This document shows positions 7,546 through 15,739 of a stretch of 18,627 bases of DNA, piece after piece (position 1 is the first letter of the stretch; each line of letters opens with the position of its first letter). Source of the DNA: Oligoflexia bacterium (GTDB lineage: Bacteria > Bdellovibrionota > UBA1018 > CAIMNF01); assembly GCA_903842755.1 (NCBI GenBank), contig CAIMNF010000015.1:1-18627 (forward strand), read 5' to 3'. The translations under genes were made by a program, and so were the position numbers. A model generated the notes under the pieces. That model was not told the DNA's origin. It was given only the letters and a program-made list of their open reading frames with translations, and did not search any database.

Positions 7546-9453
7546 ATGTCACTGTCACTCATTTTACTTTTACCCCTGGTCGGATTTATCTTAAATGGTT
7601 TGCTGCAACTTGGGGCTGGGGCTAGGCGCAATGGAATTGTGGGCGGTTCAACCTCAACTGGCGCAACTGGGGGCGCAAAACTTGCCGGAATTATTGGAAC
7701 TTGCGTAATGGTCGCTTCGTTTGCGGTCGTTTTGATTCAAGAAATTAGGTTATTAAATCTTCCGGCAGATGGTCGAATTTTTGAAGAGACGCTGTTTCAA
7801 TGGATTCAGCTCAAGGGTGCGCATGGGTTAAGCGTTGATTTTTCATTGAGGTTTGACTCGTTGAGCTCAATTTTTGCACTAGTGATTACGGGCGTAGGAA
7901 CTTTGATTCACCTATATTCGGTCGCCTATATGAAAGACGATGCCACGCCCGCGCGCTTTTTCGCTTATTTGAATTTATTCTGCTTTTTTATGCTCACTCT
8001 AGTCTTGGGCACGTCACTGCCGGTCGTTTTTTTAGGGTGGGAAGGGGTAGGACTCGCAAGTTACCTATTGATCGGCTACTGGTTTAGCGATCCTGAAAAA
8101 GTTAAGGCCGGACAAAAAGCCTTTATTATGAATCGTGTTGGAGATTTGGGATTCTTGGTGGCCATGTTCATCGCCTTCCAACAGGTGGGCTCTCTGGACC
8201 TTTTGCAGCTCAATTCGGCTCATTGGTCCACAGAAGGTGGAATGCTTACGGCGTTCGGACTCGCGATTTTTTTTGCTTGTACCGGAAAGTCGGCACAGAT
8301 CCCTCTGTTTACCTGGCTGCCAGACGCGATGGCTGGTCCGACTCCCGTGTCAGCTCTCATCCACGCAGCAACAATGGTGACCAGTGGCGTTTATTTGCTG
8401 ACGCGGTTATCCGTTGTGATTTCATCTTCCCCAGTGACGATGTCCGTGATTGCGCTTGTCGGTGGACTGACCGCATTTTTAGCTGCGACTATTGCGTGTG
8501 CTCAATCCGACATTAAAAAGATTTTAGCCTATTCGACCGTTTCTCAATTGGGTTTTATGTTTTTGGGCTGTGGCGTTGGTGCTTTTGATGCAGGAGTTTT
8601 TCATGTCATGACCCACGCATTTTTCAAAGCGCTTTTGTTTCTTGGAGCGGGGAGTGTGATCCATGCGCTTCACGAAGAACAAAATGTTTTTAAAATGGGA
8701 GACCTTCGGAAAAAAATGCCGATCACAGCGGTAACCTTTGGAATTGGTACGGCCGCAATTACTGGGATTTTACCCTTCAGTGGCTTTTTTTCAAAAGATG
8801 AAATTATCTTTAAATCCTTGACGTCGCCATCCGGAGGGGGCTTTTTATTTGGGCTTGCGATCGTCTCAGCATTTTTAACGGCATTTTACATGACTCGACT
8901 TTTTGTCCTCGTGTTTTTTAGTCCCAATCGAGTGGAAAAAGAGCGAGCAAAAAAAGTGCACGAGTCTCCACTTTTGATGACTGTGCCTTTAATGATTCTG
9001 GCGATATTGTCGCTCGTTGGCGGATGGTTTGGCGCACCCTATGGAGCAGAAGAAGGTGAGACCGCCCATTCCAGTTTAAAGTATGGGGTAATGGCTGTTA
9101 GCTGGTTGGTTGCGGTGAGCGGTTGCGGCATTGCCTATTTTAAATATAAACAAGTGCAGACTCCGGAAAAACCGATTTCCTTCCTAGAGCAGGGATGGGG
9201 CATTGATTTTATTTATCAAAGGGTCTTCGGTGGCGGAACCGAGTCTATAGCCAAAGCGCTCGACCAATGGATCGAGGAAGGTATCTTTCAAAGAGCGCTT
9301 CGCTGGTCGGGGGCGGTAGCCCAACTTTCTGGAACGTTACTCAGGTCGTTCCAAGCGGGCTCCATTCAAGCGTATTTAATGATGATCTTGGTGTGCGCAA
9401 GCGTGGCACTCTTCGTGTTTGTTTTTGGATGGGGGCCATATGGAAAACTATAG
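7546..9453 (+). CDS. nuoL: NADH-quinone oxidoreductase subunit L (antiporter-like)
   Basis: A 635-residue distal proton-pumping subunit, related to Mrp/Na+-H+ antiporter subunits. Expected features are visible: E166 in FLGWEGVGLASYLLIGYW, K248 in TGKSAQIPLFTWLPDAMAGP, then TPVSALIHAATMV, and a C-terminal extension with a soluble amphipathic stretch and a last hydrophobic helix ending FVFVFGWGPYGKL, as expected for the long lateral helix of NuoL. An unusual Gly/Ser/Thr-rich stretch (residues about 24-46) sits between the first two helices. GAGGG lies 10 bases before the start, a slightly long spacing. The last 14 bases overlap nuoM. Confidence 0.97.
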   Translation: MSLSLILLLPLVGFILNGLLQLGAGARRNGIVGGSTSTGATGGAKLAGIIGTCVMVASFAVVLIQEIRLLNLPADGRIFEETLFQWIQLKGAHGLSVDFSLRFDSLSSIFALVITGVGTLIHLYSVAYMKDDATPARFFAYLNLFCFFMLTLVLGTSLPVVFLGWEGVGLASYLLIGYWFSDPEKVKAGQKAFIMNRVGDLGFLVAMFIAFQQVGSLDLLQLNSAHWSTEGGMLTAFGLAIFFACTGKSAQIPLFTWLPDAMAGPTPVSALIHAATMVTSGVYLLTRLSVVISSSPVTMSVIALVGGLTAFLAATIACAQSDIKKILAYSTVSQLGFMFLGCGVGAFDAGVFHVMTHAFFKALLFLGAGSVIHALHEEQNVFKMGDLRKKMPITAVTFGIGTAAITGILPFSGFFSKDEIIFKSLTSPSGGGFLFGLAIVSAFLTAFYMTRLFVLVFFSPNRVEKERAKKVHESPLLMTVPLMILAILSLVGGWFGAPYGAEEGETAHSSLKYGVMAVSWLVAVSGCGIAYFKYKQVQTPEKPISFLEQGWGIDFIYQRVFGGGTESIAKALDQWIEEGIFQRALRWSGAVAQLSGTLLRSFQAGSIQAYLMMILVCASVALFVFVFGWGPYGKL

Positions 9454-10879
9454 TTATTTGTCTGTTTTAATTGCAGCGCCGTTTTTTTTAGGAGTTCTAT
9501 CCGTCTTATCTCCCAAATCTTTGCAAAGGTCCTATGCAATCTTGGGTGCGCTCGCGCTTTTTTTAGTGAGCCTTTTTTTGTGCAGCAATGTGTTGTTTTC
9601 TACAACACCGGGGGTAGTGATTGATCAAAAAATAAGCTGGTTCCCCGCCATGGGGCTTACTCTCAATTTAAGGCTGGACTCGGTTTCGGTTTGGTTTGTG
9701 CTGTTGAATGCGGTCGTGTGTTTGTTGGCCTTTAGTTTGAGTGGAGTCTGGAATCGGAAGTTTCCGCGATTATTTTCGTTTTTGGGCTTTTCGATGACTG
9801 GCTTTTTAAATGGCGCATTTTTGTGCACGGATCTTGTCGTTTTTTACATTTTTTACGAAGCGGTATTTGTTCCCATGATTCTGATGATTGGGATTTGGGG
9901 AGAGTCGACCAAAGCTGCAGCTGTTTTTAAATTTTTTTTAATGAGTCTATTGGGTTCCGTTTTGATGCTCGTGAGTATCTTTTATTTAATGTCAATCTAC
10001 CACACCGCAACCGGACGCTATTCGGGTGATTTAGCTGACCTCATCACGGTGGCAAGCAAGGATCCAAATGCTCAATGGTGCTTTTTCGGGTTTTTCTTGG
10101 CATTTGCAATTAAAGTTCCGATGGTCCCCTTTCATGCATGGCTCAAGGATGCCTATACGATGGCCCCGATGCCAGCCACTCTGTGGATGTCAGCCATTTT
10201 ATCTAAGTTAGGGGTATTTGGTTTGATTCGGTTTGTGCTTCCCCTTTTTGGTGCGCCGCTCGCGGAGGTGCAACCCCTCCTTTTAGGACTTTGTGCGGTT
10301 TCAATACTTTACCCCGCTTTCCTCGCGATTCGGGCACGGGATCCAAAAACGCTTCTTTCGTATTCTTCGATCAGCCATTTGGGTTTTGTCCTGTTTGGAG
10401 TTTTTTCATTAAGCCCTGGGGGTGTTGCTGCGGCGGTGTTGCTCAGTGTGGGCCATACTTTAGTAAGTGCAGGATTGTTTTATATTCTGCATCTTGTAGA
10501 AGTTCGAAGGGGAGGTCTCCGCTTAGACACTTATCATGGTTTGGCGAAGGAATATCCCCTATTGTTTTTGATCTTTTTTGGATTCATTTTAGGGGGTGTT
10601 GCGCTTCCAGGAACTGCCAATTTTGTGGGAGAATTTTTGGTCATGATTTCGGCATTTCAGTCCAATCCAGTTGCGGTAGTGATCGGCGGGCTTGGGGTGA
10701 TTTTTGGAGCCCTTTATTTGCTGAGGTTTTATCAGCGGCTAGGGTTTGGTGAGGTGACCGGAGAATCGTCGGGGCGGGATATTGAATTGTATGACGTGAT
10801 CGTGCTAATCGGAGTCCTCTTTTTTGTGATTATATTAGGATTTCAGCCCCTCTGGGTCATGAAAGGAAACGGAACATGA
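9440..10879 (+). CDS. nuoM: NADH-quinone oxidoreductase subunit M (antiporter-like)
   Basis: A 479-residue proton-pumping membrane subunit with about 14 hydrophobic helices. Conserved charged residues are E140 in FYEAVFVPMILMIGIWGE and K225 in IKVPMVPFHAWLKDAY, followed by APMPATLWMSAILSKLGVFG; these correspond to the pumping Glu/Lys pair of the antiporter-like family. I chose ATG at 9440 (MENYSYLSVLIAAPFF): GGGGG lies 4 bases upstream, and the in-frame ATG at 9419 would add only MFLDGGH coded deeper inside nuoL. The overlap with nuoL is 14 bases and with nuoN 4 bases (ATGA). Confidence 0.96.
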   Translation: MENYSYLSVLIAAPFFLGVLSVLSPKSLQRSYAILGALALFLVSLFLCSNVLFSTTPGVVIDQKISWFPAMGLTLNLRLDSVSVWFVLLNAVVCLLAFSLSGVWNRKFPRLFSFLGFSMTGFLNGAFLCTDLVVFYIFYEAVFVPMILMIGIWGESTKAAAVFKFFLMSLLGSVLMLVSIFYLMSIYHTATGRYSGDLADLITVASKDPNAQWCFFGFFLAFAIKVPMVPFHAWLKDAYTMAPMPATLWMSAILSKLGVFGLIRFVLPLFGAPLAEVQPLLLGLCAVSILYPAFLAIRARDPKTLLSYSSISHLGFVLFGVFSLSPGGVAAAVLLSVGHTLVSAGLFYILHLVEVRRGGLRLDTYHGLAKEYPLLFLIFFGFILGGVALPGTANFVGEFLVMISAFQSNPVAVVIGGLGVIFGALYLLRFYQRLGFGEVTGESSGRDIELYDVIVLIGVLFFVIILGFQPLWVMKGNGT

Positions 10880-12336
10880 GTTTAATGAACGGGGATCTTT
10901 TTGCGCCATATTGGATTTTGAGTGGCGGAATATTGGTTACTCTTATTTTAAGCATGATTCGGGTAGAGACGAAACGGCCGGCCCAAATTTCTGCGATCAC
11001 CACCCTACTGTTTACTTTTTTTGCGGCCGAAGGACAATGGGGGGTATCCACAACTTCACTTTTCCACGGGGCAATCGAAATTTCATCTTTTGGAATGATG
11101 ATCTTGATTTTGTTATGCGGATTGGGAATTCTTTTTTGTGTGGGGTCGTCTCGATACCTGACGAAGGAAGGCATTCATTACTCCGATTATTACCACCTTG
11201 TTTTGATTTTAATTTTGGGCAGCTCGCTAATGGCGGCAGCAAAAGATTTAATGGCCTTTTTTATTGCGTTAGAAGTTTTATCCATTCCGGCCTATACGTT
11301 GGTCGGATTTCGGAGAAATGATTCACGGTCAAATGAGGCAGCCTTAAAATACTTTGTCATGGGTAGTGTTTTGGGCGCATTTTATCTTTTTGGGTGTGCG
11401 ATGGTTTTTGGAGCCACGGGCAGTACAGATATGAGCGCCGTTTATCGTTGGTCTCAGCAAAATAGTCGTCCTGAGCTTCTGTTTTTAATTGGGCATTCTT
11501 TACTGTTGATTGCTCTGTTTTTTAAAGTAGCAGCCGTTCCGTTTCATTTTTGGAAGCCGGATGTGTACGAGGGCGCTCCTACTGCCGTGACAGGCATAAT
11601 GGCTTCGATCGTCACCGTGGCGGCCTTTGTTGGGGTGGTTCGCATCGTGCATTTAGTGGATTACCAAGCCGCGGGGTGGGAGTCATATGCGATGTGGATT
11701 AAATCAAGTTTAAGAGGTTTAGCGGTATTAAGCCTTGGCTATGGAGCCTTAGTTGCGCTAACTCAAACGAATCTGAAGCGTCTATTTGCTTATTCTGCCA
11801 TTGGACATACGGGATATTTGACTTTAGGGGTGTTGAGCAGTCTTACTCAGAGCCAAAACTTATATGCGATTTGGGTCTATCTCATTGGATATAGTTTGAT
11901 GAGTGCAGGGATTTTTATTCTGATGGGGCAATCTGCTCCTCAGGCAGACGCTGGGGTTGAGCTCATCGACCTAACGGGGCTCATGAAAAGGAATCCATTG
12001 CAAACCGTGGTTTGGGGCGTTTTTTTATGCTCCATGGCTGGGCTTCCGTTTACCGCAGGTTTTATTGGGAAATACGCGGTATTTACTGCGGGCATCGATG
12101 CAGGCGAGACCGTCTTTGTGGTAATTGCAGCCCTTTGTGTTGTAGTTAACGCTTATACGTACCTTCGCCCCATTGCACTCATGGTGATGCGTGACGCGGA
12201 TCCTCAGGCAGCCCAGTGGAGCGGAAGCGTAGCAAGTAAGACGATATCCGTTTTAATCGCACTCGCGGTGATTGCGCTTGGGGTTTTGCCCCAGCAATTT
12301 ATTGTACAGTTAAAGGAAATCTCCCTTAGCCATTAG
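10876..12336 (+). CDS. nuoN: NADH-quinone oxidoreductase subunit N (antiporter-like)
   Basis: A 486-residue antiporter-like subunit, the third proton-pumping unit of complex I and the last nuo gene. Diagnostic blocks are FFIALEVLSIPAYTLVGF with E133, KVAAVPFHFWKPDVYEGAPT with K217, and KRLFAYSAIGHTGY. The length is almost the same as that of E. coli NuoN. It begins in the nuoM stop (ATGA at 10876-10879). There is no visible hairpin with a T-run after its stop; the next gene starts 6 bases later, so transcription probably continues. Confidence 0.97.
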   Translation: MSLMNGDLFAPYWILSGGILVTLILSMIRVETKRPAQISAITTLLFTFFAAEGQWGVSTTSLFHGAIEISSFGMMILILLCGLGILFCVGSSRYLTKEGIHYSDYYHLVLILILGSSLMAAAKDLMAFFIALEVLSIPAYTLVGFRRNDSRSNEAALKYFVMGSVLGAFYLFGCAMVFGATGSTDMSAVYRWSQQNSRPELLFLIGHSLLLIALFFKVAAVPFHFWKPDVYEGAPTAVTGIMASIVTVAAFVGVVRIVHLVDYQAAGWESYAMWIKSSLRGLAVLSLGYGALVALTQTNLKRLFAYSAIGHTGYLTLGVLSSLTQSQNLYAIWVYLIGYSLMSAGIFILMGQSAPQADAGVELIDLTGLMKRNPLQTVVWGVFLCSMAGLPFTAGFIGKYAVFTAGIDAGETVFVVIAALCVVVNAYTYLRPIALMVMRDADPQAAQWSGSVASKTISVLIALAVIALGVLPQQFIVQLKEISLSH

Positions 12337-12342
12337 GAGCAC

Positions 12343-15234
12343 ATGTCTAAGAAATTTGTGATTCGACGAAGTTCAGATGGAAGTGAAAGCCAGCCGCTGA
12401 CCTTTGAAGAGGTCGTCGACCAAATTCGCAAAAAGCTTGTTACTTCTCAGGACGAAGTGGCAGAATCTCCCGGTAGATTTTTTTTCCCCCTGCACGCCTC
12501 GCCAGAGTTTGAATCGATCTTGGCTCAAGCCGAAGGAGGAACTCAGGAGTCTCCTCCGCCCTCGCGGAAAGATGATTTTTCAACCTCTGAATCCGAAGAT
12601 GCAAAAACGATTGTATCAGACGAAAATAAACACCGGTTCACCGAAGACCCTGACACTCAAAAAACCAGTGTGACTGTGATGAGTAAGCCTTTAATTGAGG
12701 CTCCCGCCAAAAGCGATCTTAAACCACCAGAGCCGCTTCCAGAAGAAAATGAATGGGTCGACCGGGAAACTCAAAATCAAAAGACCGCAATCTTTGAAGC
12801 CCCTCCTGAGCTAAAGGCAAAAGATTTTGACCTTCCCCAAAAACGGCGCTTTGGCATCCCTAAAAAATCCATGCTCGTGATGATGTGCTTGGTCTTGCTT
12901 GCCTACGACTATTATTTTGATGAGGACGAGCCAGAGCCCAGTAAAGCGCCCACGCATGTAACCATGCGACCGGTAAGGCCGGAGCTCCCCTCGCCTCCTA
13001 CGGACCGGCCAAATCCAGAAATTAGTAAAAAGATCTACGATCGGACCATTCAAGAATACTATAAGCAAGATACGGTTGTCGGGTACCGCAAGGCTGTGGA
13101 AGGTTTTCAAAAGGCGCTCAAGGTCGATCCCCAAAATGTTCGGGCGCTTGCGATGCTTGCCTCCTGTTATATTAACCTCATCGACTCCTCCAATAAGGAC
13201 GAAAAAACATTTTCGGTGATTAACAAACTAATTGAGCTTTCGACTTCTAAACAAATTGACCTGGTAGAGACGTTAATTGCAGAAGTTGAATTTTTGGCAA
13301 TGCTTAGGCGATACGACGCGGCCATTCAGCGGTTAACCGAGTATTTAAAAGTAAGCGGAAACGTCGATGCTGCTCTTTATTACTATTTGGGTTGGCTTTA
13401 CTCACTTAAGCACGAGTATGGAAACGCGCGAAGGTTTTTAAGTCAGATTTCTGCGACCTCCTTTCCATTGCCTAAGTATTTTTATCTTTTGGGTTGGCTT
13501 CATGAGCAGGATAAAGAATACGATGAGGCGATCGAGGATTACAAGCGTGCGCGCTCTTACAATACCCGCCACGCAAAGTCTATTCTTGGCCTGGTTCGAA
13601 TTGCCTCTAAGCAAGGCGATTCAAAAAGTATGGGCCGGCTAGTAGAGTTACTTTATTCTAATCCTTCCCTTCAAAGTCCGCCGGAATATGTTGAGGCATT
13701 GATTTACAAATCAAAACTCGCTCTTGCGGAAAAGAATTCGGACTTGGCTGTTAAGACCATCGAGATTGCGCTCCATGTGGATCCCAGAAACGAAGACTTA
13801 CGCTTAGAATATTATAGCTTACTTGCAAATAGCGAGAACGGTTCCCATTATAAAAATTTGGCAAAAATGTATAAGTTTGTTTTGGACGGGGAACGGCTCA
13901 TTAAGGAACAAAAATACCATGAAGCCACGACCTTAATTCTTCAAGCACGAGAGGCCTATCCGAAGTCACCGGTGCCGCTGGAGAAAATGGGAGATTTGTT
14001 TTTTCAGATGGGGCAGCTGCAAAAAGCAAAGTCCAATTACGAAAAGGCATTGGCTATAGAGCCAAAATCGACCGAAATTGTAATTAAGGTTATCGATGCG
14101 AGCATCAAAAATCATGACTACGATGACGCGTTAAAATACTTAGCCAAATACCGCGAGTTTCCTAAGTTGAAGAGTTCAATCGATCGTTTATCCGGAGATC
14201 TCGCCTTTCAACAGGGATTTTTTGTCCAAGCAATGCAGTTTTATCGAAAGGCAATGGCGCGGGATTCGGTAGATACGGATGTTTATGCTTCTTACGCAAA
14301 CGCTTTAAAAGAATTAGATCAATGCAAAGATGCGCAATTTTTTTACACGCTCGCGCAACGCTTGGATCCCTCGAATGGAAATGCAATTATCGGTTCCGCA
14401 AAGTGTTTTTTAAAGACAGATGGAGTTGATATTGCAGTAGCCCGTATTCAAGACGATCTTACCCGGATGGTTAGGGCTCGGGCGGATCTAGTTGCCGGGA
14501 TTGGGGAAATTTATTATTTGGCGAATGATTTTGTAAAGGCGTTTCAGTTTGCAGAACAAGCCATAGAACTGGATCCCGATTTTCCTGAATCTTATAAAAT
14601 TGAGGCTTTGATTTATCAAAAGCAAATTGGCACGAAGAAAGAGTTCTATAAAAAAACTCTTGAGGCTTTTAAAGCTTACTCCGATCGAAAGCTTTCGGAC
14701 CCATTTGGGTACGTCCAGCGGTTTGAGATCTTTTTAAAAGATTCAAATTTCGAAGCTGCCAATCAAGAGCTGAATCGTATTTTTGAGATTTCGCCGCGTT
14801 TCCCTGAACTTCACTACCGAAGAGCGCTGCTGCTGAGCAAAATGGGAAGAACGAAAGAGGCCATTGCTGAGCTTGACGAGGAGCTAAAGATTAATCCAAA
14901 GCTGATTGTTGCGATGGTAGAGGAAGGTAACCTTTATATCCGCGTGAATGGATTAGAGGATGCGCTAAAGCTTTTTACTCGGGCCATGCAAACGGACCCG
15001 GCCAATTCGGCTGCAAAAGTGGGAGCGGGTTACGTAAATTATCTGAAACGACAGTTTCCTTCCGCGATTGCTCTCTATATGGCTGCTTTAGCAATCGATA
15101 AGGGAAATCCAGAAATTTATAAGAAATTGGGATGGGCATACCGAGATAGTGGGGACGCACAAAAAGCGGCTCAGGCATTCCGAAATTATTTGGACTTAGC
15201 ACCGGACGCTCCAGATCGAGACAGCTATCGTTAA
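12343..15234 (+). CDS. Membrane-anchored tetratricopeptide-repeat protein, function unknown
   Basis: A 963-residue protein. Residues 1-65 form a small folded-looking domain (KKFVIRRSSDGSESQPLTFEE...), loosely reminiscent of GYF_2/DUF4339-like domains, but I cannot assign it. Residues 66-165 are a low-complexity Ser/Glu/Pro linker. A basic patch (KRRFGIPKK) precedes a short hydrophobic segment MLVMMCLVLLAYDYYF (about 177-192), which suggests an N-in anchor with the long C-terminal part outside the cytoplasm. From about residue 245 to the end there are many TPR helical pairs, for example AVEGFQKALKVDPQN, AKSNYEKALAIEPKS, AFQFAEQAIELDPDF and ALKLFTRAMQTDPAN. TPR arrays are protein-binding scaffolds. 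The gene follows nuoN by 6 bases with AGGAG 3 bases before ATG, so it is likely cotranscribed with nuo. A role in complex I assembly or localisation is only a guess. Confidence 0.85.
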   Translation: MSKKFVIRRSSDGSESQPLTFEEVVDQIRKKLVTSQDEVAESPGRFFFPLHASPEFESILAQAEGGTQESPPPSRKDDFSTSESEDAKTIVSDENKHRFTEDPDTQKTSVTVMSKPLIEAPAKSDLKPPEPLPEENEWVDRETQNQKTAIFEAPPELKAKDFDLPQKRRFGIPKKSMLVMMCLVLLAYDYYFDEDEPEPSKAPTHVTMRPVRPELPSPPTDRPNPEISKKIYDRTIQEYYKQDTVVGYRKAVEGFQKALKVDPQNVRALAMLASCYINLIDSSNKDEKTFSVINKLIELSTSKQIDLVETLIAEVEFLAMLRRYDAAIQRLTEYLKVSGNVDAALYYYLGWLYSLKHEYGNARRFLSQISATSFPLPKYFYLLGWLHEQDKEYDEAIEDYKRARSYNTRHAKSILGLVRIASKQGDSKSMGRLVELLYSNPSLQSPPEYVEALIYKSKLALAEKNSDLAVKTIEIALHVDPRNEDLRLEYYSLLANSENGSHYKNLAKMYKFVLDGERLIKEQKYHEATTLILQAREAYPKSPVPLEKMGDLFFQMGQLQKAKSNYEKALAIEPKSTEIVIKVIDASIKNHDYDDALKYLAKYREFPKLKSSIDRLSGDLAFQQGFFVQAMQFYRKAMARDSVDTDVYASYANALKELDQCKDAQFFYTLAQRLDPSNGNAIIGSAKCFLKTDGVDIAVARIQDDLTRMVRARADLVAGIGEIYYLANDFVKAFQFAEQAIELDPDFPESYKIEALIYQKQIGTKKEFYKKTLEAFKAYSDRKLSDPFGYVQRFEIFLKDSNFEAANQELNRIFEISPRFPELHYRRALLLSKMGRTKEAIAELDEELKINPKLIVAMVEEGNLYIRVNGLEDALKLFTRAMQTDPANSAAKVGAGYVNYLKRQFPSAIALYMAALAIDKGNPEIYKKLGWAYRDSGDAQKAAQAFRNYLDLAPDAPDRDSYR

Positions 15235-15235
15235 A

Positions 15236-15613
15236 TTAAACGGCCTTTTTATTGAGTAGCATTCCCTTCGCCGGCACAGAGTCAGTCGTATACTGGGTGG
15301 TAATTCCTATGCTTGCACTGTCCTCTTTTTTCTTGCAAAATTCTTCGTAAACGAGATTTAAGCTGTTGATCTTTATTGGTTTTTCTTTCTTTACTAGGCT
15401 TAGTTTACGCGTTTTTGGGTCGGGATTTTCTTCTGTTTCGTTTTCCTGTTCTTCTGCGTCCTCTGTCGGAGACGTAGCTTCCTTTTCCTTCTCCAATATT
15501 GGTCCATCATAAAACATCCCACTCCCCTGGCTTGAGCCCGGATCGTGCTCAGAATGCTTAGGCTGCGACGTCGACAGCGGAATGATGGGGGCCTTATTTA
15601 CCTGATTAATCAA
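15236..15613 (-). CDS. Small acidic low-complexity hypothetical protein
   Basis: A 125-residue open frame on the - strand, not recognised. It starts with TTG (15613-15611) preceded by AAAAGGA at a 7-base spacing, and stops with TAA at 15238-15236, one base past the TPR gene stop on the other strand. The N-terminus is polar (Ser/Pro/His), residues 41-66 are very rich in Glu (EDAEEQENETEENPDP), and the C-terminal half is basic to neutral (KKEKPIKINSLNLVYEEFCKKK). No signal peptide or membrane helix is visible; there is one cysteine. It fills what would otherwise be a 505-base gap, and has a good ribosome site and a plausible upstream promoter, which supports it as real. It may be a lineage-restricted protein; a chance ORF is the alternative. 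Confidence 0.6.
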   Translation of the reverse strand: MINQVNKAPIIPLSTSQPKHSEHDPGSSQGSGMFYDGPILEKEKEATSPTEDAEEQENETEENPDPKTRKLSLVKKEKPIKINSLNLVYEEFCKKKEDSASIGITTQYTTDSVPAKGMLLNKKAV

Positions 15614-15620
15614 GTGTTTA

Positions 15621-15627
15621 TCCTTTT
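15621..15627 (-). promoter_or_regulatory. Ribosome binding site supporting the TTG start of the - strand hypothetical gene
   Basis: Read on the - strand this is AAAAGGA, 7 bases before TTG. No ATG or GTG start lies near this site in the frame; the strong site is the main reason to accept TTG. Confidence 0.55.
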
Positions 15628-15646
15628 AGGAGTGTTCCTTAATAAT

Positions 15647-15655
15647 AGTATATCA
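15647..15655 (-). promoter_or_regulatory. Possible extended -10 promoter for the - strand hypothetical gene
   Basis: On the - strand the sequence is TGATATACT, an extended -10 (TGn) followed by TATACT, five of six matches to TATAAT. No good -35 is seen at the matching distance, which extended -10 promoters tolerate. Transcription would begin near 15640, about 27 bases before the TTG start. Confidence 0.4.
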
Positions 15656-15688
15656 TATTAGTCATATAATAAAAGACCTAATTTATTC

Positions 15689-15710
15689 TTGACTGGACTC
15701 ATTAAGTCAA
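15689..15710. repeat. Inverted repeat (operator-like) over the spt promoter
   Basis: TTGACT (15689-15694) and AGTCAA (15705-15710) are perfect 6-base inverted arms around a 10-base centre. A second pairing, GACT/AGTC around CATTA (15696-15708), shares the right arm. The left arm is the -35 box and the right arm lies in the spacer, so a bound dimeric regulator would block or reshape polymerase binding. On the - strand the right arm also reads TTGACT, with a weak AATAAA 17 bases further on. The regulator is unknown; a short repeat like this could be chance. Confidence 0.45.
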
Positions 15711-15717
15711 ATATAAC
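15689..15717 (+). promoter_or_regulatory. Sigma70-type promoter for the spt-ruvCAB unit
   Basis: TTGACT (15689-15694) and TATAAC (15712-15717) are separated by exactly 17 bases; each matches the consensus at five of six positions. Transcription would start near 15724, giving a leader of roughly 16 bases that includes GGGAG (15730-15734) before the ATG at 15740. It is the clearest promoter in the window and the only good one seen ahead of spt, ruvC, ruvA and ruvB. Confidence 0.7.
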
Positions 15718-15739
15718 TAATTGAAATAAGGGAGATTTT

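Noticed and set aside
9419..9439. An earlier nuoM start
   Set aside because: It adds only seven residues inside nuoL; the ATG at 9440 follows GGGGG and begins a normal membrane N-terminus.
10291..10752. A 153-codon + strand open frame inside nuoM
   Set aside because: It lies wholly inside nuoM in another frame, is rich in Cys, Phe and Trp as expected of a shadow of a hydrophobic gene, and has no domain.
10857..11321. Overlapping open frames on both strands at the start of nuoN
   Set aside because: They are out-of-frame or antisense readings of conserved nuoN sequence with no own ribosome site or recognisable protein.
12811..13134. A 107-codon antisense frame in the TPR gene
   Set aside because: It is antisense to a continuous, repeat-structured coding region and has no supporting signal.
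15180..15300. A terminator between the TPR gene and the - strand gene
   Set aside because: There is a T-run (15246-15250) but no stable hairpin before it on the + strand, and no hairpin with T-run on the - strand.
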